DNA of 13,539 nt, taken from JAWLBW01 sp041687475 (GTDB taxonomy: Bacteria; J088; JAWLBW01). Shown here piece after piece: positions 7,142-12,691 of this stretch (positions within the stretch are counted from its first letter, which is position 1; every line of letters starts with the position of its first letter). Made by a program: the position numbers and the translations under genes. The notes under the pieces were generated by a model, which did no database searches, was not told the origin of the DNA, and saw nothing but the letters and a program-made list of their open reading frames with translations. The stretch spans positions 1 to 13,539 of the forward strand of contig JAWLBW010000108.1 in NCBI GenBank assembly GCA_041687475.1. The letters run 5' to 3'.

Positions 7142-8101
7142 ATGCGACTCACGCGAAAGCCGCTTTTTCTCGTTCTCTCTCTCATCGGGCTCGCCGGCTT
7201 CACAGCCTGCAAGACCACGGAACCGAAGCCTGCGGTCGAAACGGCCACCGCCGAAGCCGATCACTACATAGGCACGGCAACGTGCCAGGGCTGTCACCAG
7301 GCCGCGCACGCCACCTGGTCGGAAACGTGGATGTCGAAAACGGTACGCAAGCCGCACCCCGACGAGCTCGCCCTGATTCAGGACAGCATTCTCTGCGGCG
7401 GACTCGAGGTCGACTACGTACTGGGCGGTCGGTTGACCCTGCGGTACCTGCAACGCACCGACGAGGGCGGCTACATCTTTCTGCCCTGCGAATACGACGC
7501 CATCAACAAACAGGTTCAACCCTTTCGCCTCGACGACTGGCAGACCTTTTCGTTCGACGAGCGTTGCGCGGCCTGTCATACGACCAATTTCGACCCGCAG
7601 ACCACGACGTGGGACGAGATGGGCATCGGCTGCGAGAGCTGCCACGGCCCCGGCTCGCGTCACGGCGACTTCACCACGCCGGGCGGCATGGTGCAGTTCG
7701 CAGAGATTTCGCCCGCGCAGGAAGGCATGATCTGCAGCTCGTGCCATCTGCAGGGCGGGTTCTCGCTGAAAAGCGAGCGCCGCTACCCCGAAGGGTACCG
7801 ACCGGGCATGGATCTGTTTGCCATCTATCGCTTTCCCTGGGACGAACTTCCCCAGGACAAGCCGAGCCGCATGCCGGCCGACGACAACCCGGTCGACGTG
7901 CACCAGAAAATACTGATGAAGCAGCAGCTCGACGGTACGTCGTCGCTCCGGTGCACCGACTGCCATTCGGTACATCAGTCGGACGACACGAAGCACCAGT
8001 CGCTCGACCGGCAGGACTACTGCTTCTACTGCCACACCCAGGAAAACGAAAATCTGGGGCTGAAGGACTACCAGGTGTCCTGCCCCGTATGTGAGTTCTA
8101 G
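7142..8101 (+). CDS. Hexahaem c-type cytochrome lipoprotein
   Basis: Predicted electron carrier on the outer side of the inner membrane or in the outer membrane; 319 residues. The N-terminus MRLTRKPLFLVLSLIGLAGF is a signal peptide followed by Thr-Ala-Cys23, a lipobox with Phe at -3, which is looser than the enterobacterial consensus. Six c-type haem sites (CXXCH) are seen: CQGCH 48-52, CAACH 142-146, CESCH 164-168, CSSCH 198-202, CTDCH 271-275 and CFYCH 294-298. A seventh CXXC, CPVC at 314-317, has Glu in place of His, and the protein ends two residues later. The layout resembles the multihaem cytochrome c554/DmsE-like groups, but I cannot assign a subfamily or redox partner. The next gene, 21 bases downstream on the same strand, encodes a secreted thioredoxin-like protein, which could help reduce the cysteines of such cytochromes (inference). 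Confidence 0.9.
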   Translation: MRLTRKPLFLVLSLIGLAGFTACKTTEPKPAVETATAEADHYIGTATCQGCHQAAHATWSETWMSKTVRKPHPDELALIQDSILCGGLEVDYVLGGRLTLRYLQRTDEGGYIFLPCEYDAINKQVQPFRLDDWQTFSFDERCAACHTTNFDPQTTTWDEMGIGCESCHGPGSRHGDFTTPGGMVQFAEISPAQEGMICSSCHLQGGFSLKSERRYPEGYRPGMDLFAIYRFPWDELPQDKPSRMPADDNPVDVHQKILMKQQLDGTSSLRCTDCHSVHQSDDTKHQSLDRQDYCFYCHTQENENLGLKDYQVSCPVCEF

Positions 8102-8122
8102 TTAACAAGAGGCCTGATTTAT

Positions 8123-9128
8123 ATGCGTATTCGACATGGTTTGACGGCGGTCGTGACCGCTCTCGTGGTAATGGCAGGCGCCGGCGAAGGCGCCGCTCAG
8201 TCGTCGGCTCCGCTGGGCAAGAACGTAAAGTCCGTGCCCATGCAGATGCTTCGTCACCAGCCTCCCTTCCGCGCCGAGCCCGCGCAGTTCAACCTCGGGC
8301 AGGTGCTGGGCAAGAAGCCCGCGGTATTCTTCTACTGGATTCCCGACTATCAGGGTTCGGTTAACCAGCTGGTCGAGTTCGACAAATTCGTCAAGACGCA
8401 GAAGACCGACAAGATCGACTTCTACGCGGTCAGCCGGGCCATGCGTCCGAACGACATCGACGCCGTTCGCAACACCATTGAGGCGAAGAACGTGAACGTG
8501 CCCGTTCTGCTCGACAACATGGCCCTGATGATGGAGCTGGGCGTCAACACCGTTCCTTCGTATGTGGTCGTCGGCAAGGACGGCAGCATTCACATCAACG
8601 ACATCGGCGAAATCGATCACAAGCTGCAGAACGGCGAACGCCTGCGCAGCGTGCTCGAGACCGCCGCCAAGACGGGCAACGTACCTTCGGTCAAGGGCCC
8701 CGGCCGCGACGTCATTTACCAGCTGGTCGGCGAACAGGCGCCCCCCTTCTCGCTCGACAACCTGCAGGGCAAGGACGTAAGCCTGCAGAGCCAGATCGGC
8801 AAGCAGCCGACCCTGCTGGTGTTCTGGAGCGCGCTCTGCCCCCACTGCCAGCGCGAGCTTCCGAAGATTCAGGCCTATCTCAAGAAGAACCCGAAGAAGC
8901 TGAACGTGGTGTCGGTCACTGCTTTCCAGAACGACTCGCACAAGAAGGCTACCTACGACTTCGTCGACAAGCACAAGCTTACGTTTCCCGTACTGGTCGA
9001 CAACGGCGCGGTCAACAGCCGCTACAGCATTACCGGCATTCCCGCGTGGATGATCATCGACACCAAGGGCGTCATTCGCAACGTGACGGTGGGCGCCCGC
9101 GAAGATCTCGAGAAGATTCTCGACCGTG
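8123..9128 (+). CDS. Secreted protein with two thioredoxin folds (3' end lost in assembly gap)
   Basis: Predicted periplasmic thiol-disulfide protein of the TlpA/peroxiredoxin-like group; 335 residues are readable before the N run. The N-terminus MRIRHGLTAVVTALVVMAGA is a Sec signal, probably cut near residue 25. Domain 1 (about 53-185) has a thioredoxin-like layout, with AVFFYWIPDYQGSVNQL at 67-83 where the CXXC should be and a cis-Pro-like NTVPSYVVVG at 142-151, so it has no redox cysteines. Domain 2 (about 202-335) begins VGEQAPPFSLDNLQGKDV and has FWSALCPHCQREL at 234-246 with active site CPHC (239-242) and cis-Pro motif TGIPAWMIID at 304-313. An AAGAGG site lies 10 bases before the ATG at 8123. 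The stop codon lies in or beyond the gap, but domain 2 looks almost complete. Likely co-transcribed with the cytochrome gene. Confidence 0.88.
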
Positions 9129-9138
9129 NNNNNNNNNN
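9129..9138. other. Assembly gap (10 Ns)
   Basis: A run of exactly ten Ns, the usual placeholder for a gap of unknown size. It removes the 3' end of the thioredoxin-like gene and perhaps its terminator. Reading through the gap in frame would extend the protein to 9244, but that frame is an artefact of the arbitrary gap length. Confidence 0.97.
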
Positions 9139-9157
9139 AGCGCTCACCCTGAGCGCT
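9139..9157. repeat. Perfect hairpin at the edge of the gap
   Basis: AGCGCTCA-CCC-TGAGCGCT: a perfect 8-bp inverted repeat with a 3-base loop, starting at the first base after the Ns. No T-run follows on the plus strand, so it is not a complete intrinsic terminator as seen. Strong hairpins often stop assemblies, so it may be the cause of the gap. Confidence 0.7.
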
Positions 9158-9184
9158 GCCCGACAGCCTAAACGCTGGCCCGGA

Positions 9185-9213
9185 TTGACATTTCTGTGCC
9201 TGCATGCTAATTT
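9185..9213 (+). promoter_or_regulatory. Putative promoter for exbB-exbD1-exbD2
   Basis: A consensus -35 box TTGACA at 9185-9190. The -10 is weaker: TAATTT after a 17-base spacer (9208-9213), or GCTAAT after 15 bases (9206-9211). Transcription from about 9220 would give a leader of about 120 bases. Confidence 0.45.
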
Positions 9214-9250
9214 GACTACGCTTTTCCAACAGAGAACTCGCTGAGCGGGT

Positions 9251-9287
9251 GCTCGAACATGACGACTCTCCCTCGGCATGTTCCAGC
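9251..9287 (+). promoter_or_regulatory. Leader hairpin upstream of exbB
   Basis: Arms GCTCGAACATG (9251-9261) and CATGTTCCAGC (9277-9287) pair over 10 of 11 positions, with one C-C mismatch and a 15-base loop. It lies in the untranslated leader, about 55 bases before the exbB start. It could be an RNA structure or a dyad operator; no T-run follows, so it is not a terminator. Confidence 0.4.
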
Positions 9288-9342
9288 TCAGAGACCCTCA
9301 ACCCGAGTCATCATCGATTTCATGCGTCAAGGAGACGTCCGA

Positions 9343-10164
9343 ATGAAAAAGCTGTTCTCAGCCTTTGCTCTTGCGTTGACTCTTTCCGTGCCCACCGTAA
9401 CCGTCGTGCCCCTGGCCGTCGGAACCGCCGTGGCGCAGGAAGCACAACAGGTACAGCCGGCCGGCGAAGCACCCGCGCAGCCGGATAATGCAGTTGCCAC
9501 GAAGGCAAAGGCCAACAAGGCCAACACCGGACTCATCAGCCGCCTTGCCGAGTTCTACCAGAGCGGCGGCTGGGTCATGCACTTCCTGGCCGTGACGATG
9601 GCCCTCGGTTGGGCGATTACCCTCGAGCGCCTTTACTACCTTTACGTCAAGGCCAAGGCCGACAAGCACAAGATTCTCAGCCAGGTTTCGGCCGACATCG
9701 ACGCCGGCCGCGTCGAAAAGGCGCACGCCGCCGTGGCGAAGGACGCCAGCCCCCTCGGCAAGATTCTGGCCGCCGGCCTCGAGCGCGCCAAGAACGGCGA
9801 TCGCAACTACGCCGACGCCATGGACCAGGCTTCGCTTGCGAACATTCCCTTTCTCGAGCGCAACACGCCCTACCTCGGCATGATCGGTAACGTGGCCACC
9901 CTCATGGGTCTGCTGGGTACGATTCTCGGTCTGATCTCGGCCTTCGGCGCGACCGCCTACGCCGACCCGTCGCAGAAGGCCGCCCTGCTCTCGTTGGCCA
10001 TTTCCGAAGCCATGAAGACGTCGGCCTTCGGTCTCGTGGTGGCCATTCCGGCCCTGGTCTCGTTCTCGGTTCTGAACGGCCGCACGCAGCGCATCATCGA
10101 AGACATTCAGGAAGCGTCGTCCGTCGTCATCGACAAGCTGAACAAGCGTTTCGAGAAGGCCTGA
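9343..10164 (+). CDS. exbB: ExbB/TolQ/MotA-type proton channel subunit with signal peptide
   Basis: Inner-membrane subunit of a proton-driven ExbB-ExbD motor that passes proton-motive force to a TonB- or Tol-like partner. The ATG at 9343 is chosen for its strong AAGGAG 8 bases upstream (9329-9334); the open frame from 9259 has no such site. The 273-residue product starts MKKLFSAFALALTLSVPTVT and has a likely signal-peptidase site at AVAQ (about residue 32), then an Ala/Gln/Lys-rich linker. TM1 is about 75-95 (GGWVMHFLAVTMALGWAITL). The channel helices are about 178-200 (GNVATLMGLLGTILGLISAF at 182-201) and 220-245 (SEAMKTSAFGLVVAIPALVS at 221-240), with Glu222 and Thr226/Ser227 in the family's conserved polar positions. 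Lengthened N-termini occur in some ExbB proteins. First gene of exbB-exbD1-exbD2. Confidence 0.93.
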   Translation: MKKLFSAFALALTLSVPTVTVVPLAVGTAVAQEAQQVQPAGEAPAQPDNAVATKAKANKANTGLISRLAEFYQSGGWVMHFLAVTMALGWAITLERLYYLYVKAKADKHKILSQVSADIDAGRVEKAHAAVAKDASPLGKILAAGLERAKNGDRNYADAMDQASLANIPFLERNTPYLGMIGNVATLMGLLGTILGLISAFGATAYADPSQKAALLSLAISEAMKTSAFGLVVAIPALVSFSVLNGRTQRIIEDIQEASSVVIDKLNKRFEKA

Positions 10165-10167
10165 CGT

Positions 10168-10680
10168 ATGGCAGAAGCTGCAATCGGCACCGGGCTGCTG
10201 AAGCGCGGCAAGGGCCGGGGCAAGCGCAATTTCGACACGTCGATAAACATTACCCCGCTTATCGACCTGTTCGCATCGACTTTGTGCTTTCTCCTGGTCT
10301 CGGCCACCTACGTGCAGAACGCCAAGCTCGACGCCAACCTGCCCTCGGCAGGGGGCGCCGCCTCGGCCAGCATCGCCCAGGAAGAGCCGGAAGAGAAGCT
10401 CGAGCTTCAGCTTCTGCTCGCCAAGGGCGGAAAGATCATGGTCGATCGTGGAAACGGCCTGGAAGAAATCGCGCCCGAGGGCGAGACCTTCAACTGGGTC
10501 AAGTTCGACGAAATTCTCAAGGAAGTGCGCGGTAACCACCCGAACCATGAAGACGCAACGCTCTCGGCCGACCCCGACGTCGACTACGAGCACGTGATTG
10601 CGGCCATGGACATCTGCATCGCGAACCGCCTGAGCAATGTTTCACTGGCCGCCAGCGCCGTGAAACCGAAGGGAGGCTGA
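10168..10680 (+). CDS. exbD: ExbD/TolR-type subunit with the conserved Asp
   Basis: Partner of ExbB; its single transmembrane helix carries the proton-binding Asp and its periplasmic domain acts on the energy-receiving protein. The 170-residue product has a basic cytoplasmic start (KRGKGRGKRNF), then INITPLIDLFASTLCFLLVS (26-45), with Asp33 in the position of E. coli ExbD Asp25. The periplasmic part is acidic (QEEPEEKLELQLLLAKGGKI) and ends with YEHVIAAMDICIANRLSNVS, the usual C-terminal helix-strand region of ExbD. It starts 3 bases after exbB. The transmembrane segment contains Cys40, which is uncommon. Confidence 0.9.
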   Translation: MAEAAIGTGLLKRGKGRGKRNFDTSINITPLIDLFASTLCFLLVSATYVQNAKLDANLPSAGGAASASIAQEEPEEKLELQLLLAKGGKIMVDRGNGLEEIAPEGETFNWVKFDEILKEVRGNHPNHEDATLSADPDVDYEHVIAAMDICIANRLSNVSLAASAVKPKGG

Positions 10681-10683
10681 CCC

Positions 10684-11145
10684 ATGGCAACAAGAGAAAC
10701 GCCTGATCTGCCGATGGCGCCGATGGTGGCGCTGTTCGCCCTGCTCGTCGTGTTCATGATTCAGTTCTACGCCGCTTCGGGCGCCACGCTGAACGTTTCC
10801 AACGAAACCCAGCTGCCCACGTCGACGAGTACCGAACAGATCGAGCAGGCGGTTCAGATTGAAGTCACGCAGCGCGACATTCTGGTCGAAGGCGTTCGCG
10901 TGGCCAGCGTCGGCGAACTCGGCGGCAGCGATCTGAACGTGCCCGCCCTTGCGGCCGAGCTGACCAAGCACAAGGAACGCACCGAGCGCATTGCCGCCCG
11001 CAACCCGAGCGTCACGTTCGACGGTCGCCTCATTCTGCTGGCCGACAAGAAGACGAAGTACGATACGGTAACCCGTATCATGTTCACGTCGGGCCAGGTC
11101 GGCTACAACAAGATCAACATGGCGGTCATTCAGAAAGGCGGCTGA
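10684..11145 (+). CDS. Second ExbD/TolR-like subunit lacking the transmembrane Asp
   Basis: A 153-residue ExbD-like protein with a short cytoplasmic start and one transmembrane helix (PMVALFALLVVFMIQFYAAS, 13-32). Aligned on the Pro of the family motif, PMVALF here matches PLIDLF in the preceding ExbD, so the proton-binding Asp is Ala16. The periplasmic domain keeps ExbD features: VQIEVTQRDILVEGVRVAS, RLILLADKKTKYDTVTRIMF and a final strand GYNKINMAVIQK. It begins 3 bases after exbD1, with GGGAGG 7 bases before the ATG. I infer a structural or regulatory subunit paired with the Asp-bearing ExbD, not an independent proton carrier. ExbD pairs are known in several diderm phyla, but this loss of Asp deserves attention. 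Confidence 0.85.
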   Translation: MATRETPDLPMAPMVALFALLVVFMIQFYAASGATLNVSNETQLPTSTSTEQIEQAVQIEVTQRDILVEGVRVASVGELGGSDLNVPALAAELTKHKERTERIAARNPSVTFDGRLILLADKKTKYDTVTRIMFTSGQVGYNKINMAVIQKGG

Positions 11146-11176
11146 CGGCCTGCCCCGTGACCGTGTTGAAGGATAC

Positions 11177-11209
11177 AAAAAAATCCCCGCTTCGGCGGGG
11201 ATTTTTTTT
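11177..11209 (+). terminator. Intrinsic terminator after exbD2
   Basis: Arms of 14 bp (seven As then TCCCCGC, and GCGGGGA then Ts) close on a TTCG tetraloop (11191-11194), and a run of eight Ts follows (11202-11209). It lies 31 bases after the exbD2 stop. The A-run on the other arm makes it able to work in both directions, so it would also stop transcripts coming from the SPOR gene. Confidence 0.95.
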
Positions 11210-11228
11210 GCCCGGTGACCGGGGGACC

Positions 11229-11316
11229 GGGTGACCTTGCAGTCGGTCGATGGGGTGATGGGGAGAGCTTGCGGGTGACCGTGCAGCCGGTCGATGGGGT
11301 GATTGGGAGAGCTTGC
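11229..11316. repeat. 44-bp tandem duplication
   Basis: Two head-to-tail copies, 11229-11272 and 11273-11316, identical at 41 of 44 positions (differences at unit positions 9, 15 and 32). Each starts GGGTGACC and ends GAGAGCTTGC. Inside the unit an 8-base rhythm is still visible (GGTCGATG, GGGTGATG, GGGAGAGC), so the unit itself may have grown from octamers. Confidence 0.92.
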
Positions 11317-11322
11317 GAGGGG

Positions 11323-11378
11323 GAGACGTTCAAACCTGCAGACTGTCAGACTGTCAGACGTTCAGACTTTCAGACTGG
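11323..11378 (+). repeat. Octamer array 1 (7 units, CAGAC-type on plus strand)
   Basis: Successive octamers: GAGACGTT, CAAACCTG, CAGACTGT, CAGACTGT, CAGACGTT, CAGACTTT, CAGACTGG. The core CAGAC with a variable three-base end matches the reverse complement of the units of array 2 (C(A/G)GACCTT), so the two arrays are one repeat family in opposite orientations. Confidence 0.9.
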
Positions 11379-11602
11379 CGGGCCCAAGGCCGACGAGTGC
11401 CGTACGCGCGCCAATTCCCCATCCCGGCTTACTCCCTTTGGTCGGGCGAGCGCACCTGCCGCCCCGGGTCATTCCGAGCCCGTACGGCGTCCTTCCGGCC
11501 GTGAGAAGGGTGAAAAATTCTGATGCAAGTACGGCACGCAAAGACCGGCTGGAAATTCCATCCGGCTACGGAGTATCGACATCTTCGACAGATACACGCC
11601 CG

Positions 11603-11842
11603 AGGGTCCAACGGTCTGTGGTCCGACTGTCTGAAGGTCTGTGGGTCCGAGGCTCCGACGGTCTGAGGGTCCGACGATCTGAAGGTCCGAAGGTCCGAAG
11701 GTCCGAAGGTCCGAAGGTCTGAAGGTCCGAAGGTCCGAAGGTCCGAAGGTCTGAAGGTCCGAAGGTCTGAAGGTCCGAAGGTCTGAAGGTCCGAAGGTCT
11801 GAAGGTCCGAAGGTCTGAAGGTCCGAAGGTCGCACGGCCCGA
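11603..11842 (-). repeat. Octamer array 2 (30 units of 8 bp)
   Basis: Thirty consecutive octamers; on the plus strand the unit is AGGTC(C/T)GA, on the minus strand TC(A/G)GACCT. Units from 11683 to 11826 (18 in a row) are perfect except for the C/T choice, which runs CCCCT CCCT then CT four times then C, so the last part is a 16-bp higher-order repeat. Units to the left (11603-11682) and the last two (11827-11842) are degenerate. Eight is not a multiple of three, so the array is open in several frames at 24-bp period without being coding. It ends 82 bases past the SPOR gene's stop. Confidence 0.95.
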
Positions 11843-11924
11843 CGCGGGACGGCATGCATCAGGACACGCCTTCCCCTCCCTTCCCCATTAAGGATAAGGG
11901 ATAAGGAATTGAGACTTGGAGCTG

Positions 11925-12680
11925 CTACCGGTTGATCGTGACGTACGTCGCGATGCCTTCCTTGCGCTTCAGATTGGCGGCGACGTTTTCGGCGGCATCG
12001 CGGCTTGCGTACTTGCCGACGCGCACGCGGTACCAGATACCGCGGCCGGGAATCACGGCCTTCGTCACGAAGGCGTCGTATCCCTTGCCCTTCAGGCGAT
12101 CGACCATGCGATCGGCCTGGGCCTTGTCCTGAAAGGCACTGACCTGAATGGTGTACTCGCCCGAACTCTTGGTCATGGCCGGCGGCGTGGCATTAACCGC
12201 GGGGGCCGTCTTCGGCGCTTCCGTGCGAGCGGTAGATTTCTCGACGGGTTTCGGACTCGCCTGTCCGGTGGTTTTCGGGGCTGTAGACGGCGCCTGCTTC
12301 GTTTCAGTCGGCTTTGCCGCCGTACCGGCCTGCGGTTGCTCGGCCACGTCTTCGGCCGTGGGCCGCGTGGCCAGCTTCACTTCACGCGAGGGTTTCGCGG
12401 CTCCCTCTTCGTAGAACTTCATGACGGGGGCCGGTTCTTCGCGAGGCGGCGCGGCGGGTTTTCCCTCGGCCACCGCAGCCGGCGCCGGGGGAACCTGGGG
12501 TTCGTCGGGCAAAAGCTTTGCGGTGGTAACGGCGCCCGGAACCCGCATGCCCCGACCTACGATGATGCCGAGGGCAAAGACCAGCGTCAGAATGACCAGG
12601 CAGAGAACAAACAACAGCGCAACCTGGCGTGACTCCAGGTTTATCTCGAAGCGCTCGCGCACCCGCCTCGTATTTCGCAT
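11925..12680 (-). CDS. Membrane-anchored SPOR-domain protein
   Basis: Predicted inner-membrane protein whose C-terminal SPOR domain binds denuded peptidoglycan, as in cell-division proteins like FtsN and DedD. The ATG at 12680 gives 251 residues: a charged cytoplasmic start (MRNTRRVRERFEINLESRQ), a transmembrane helix at 19-42 (QVALLFVLCLVILTLVFALG), a long Pro/Ala/Lys/Glu/Thr-rich linker (about 50-173), and a SPOR domain at 174-251 (YTIQVSAFQDKAQADRMVDR ... WYRVRVGKYASRDAAENVAA ... YVTINR). The start is set by a TGAGGT site that overlaps the argS stop, 11 bases before the ATG; upstream codons in the same frame lie inside argS. No typical terminator follows; the octamer array begins 82 bases downstream. 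The SPOR call is firm; which division or envelope step it serves is unknown. Confidence 0.9.
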   Translation of the reverse strand: MRNTRRVRERFEINLESRQVALLFVLCLVILTLVFALGIIVGRGMRVPGAVTTAKLLPDEPQVPPAPAAVAEGKPAAPPREEPAPVMKFYEEGAAKPSREVKLATRPTAEDVAEQPQAGTAAKPTETKQAPSTAPKTTGQASPKPVEKSTARTEAPKTAPAVNATPPAMTKSSGEYTIQVSAFQDKAQADRMVDRLKGKGYDAFVTKAVIPGRGIWYRVRVGKYASRDAAENVAANLKRKEGIATYVTINR

Positions 12681-12691
12681 GTAATCAGACC

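Larger units (their letters stand above)
11146..11924. other. Convergent intergenic region rich in 8-bp-period repeats
   Basis: Lies between the 3' ends of exbD2 (plus) and the SPOR gene (minus). After the terminator come three degenerate octamers CGGTGACC, GGGGGACC, GGGTGACC (11213-11236), a 44-bp tandem duplication (11229-11316), a 7-unit octamer array (11323-11378), about 225 bases of non-repeat sequence (11379-11602) with a distant 9-bp inverted repeat GTGCCGTAC (11397-11405) / GTACGGCAC (11529-11537), the 30-unit array (11603-11842), and a small A/G-rich stretch AAGGAT-AAGGGAT-AAGGAA (11890-11908). Open frames across it consist of repeat-driven Pro-Ser-Asp/Arg-Ser-Glu peptides and are not believable genes. 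Confidence 0.85.

Noticed and set aside
7124..8035. Minus-strand open frame opposite the cytochrome gene
   Set aside because: The plus strand has six CXXCH sites and a signal peptide; the minus frame is its GC-driven shadow.
9139..9244. Continuation of the thioredoxin-like protein past the N run
   Set aside because: Frame across ten Ns is arbitrary, and the residues after it do not resemble a thioredoxin-fold C-terminus.
9358..10593. 411-codon minus-strand open frame opposite exbB and exbD1
   Set aside because: Antisense to genes with a clear Shine-Dalgarno site and conserved channel motifs; no recognisable domain in its own translation.
11379..11602. Insertion sequence or small RNA in the core between the octamer arrays
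   Set aside because: No transposase frame, no target duplication, and no promoter or terminator pair seen; only a 9-bp distant inverted repeat.
11303..11722. Plus-strand open frame across the convergent gap
   Set aside because: Composition is Arg/Ser/Pro-rich and frame changes with the repeats; no start signal and it lies beyond a strong terminator.
11323..11842. CRISPR array
   Set aside because: Units are 8 bp and contiguous, with no unique spacers of 25-40 bases, no leader and no cas genes.
11469..11859. Open frames on the minus strand giving repeated Pro-Ser-Asp-Leu-(Arg/Gln)-Thr-Phe peptides
   Set aside because: They arise because an 8-bp repeat without stop codons stays open in several frames with a 24-bp (8-residue) period; no Shine-Dalgarno site and no recognisable domain.
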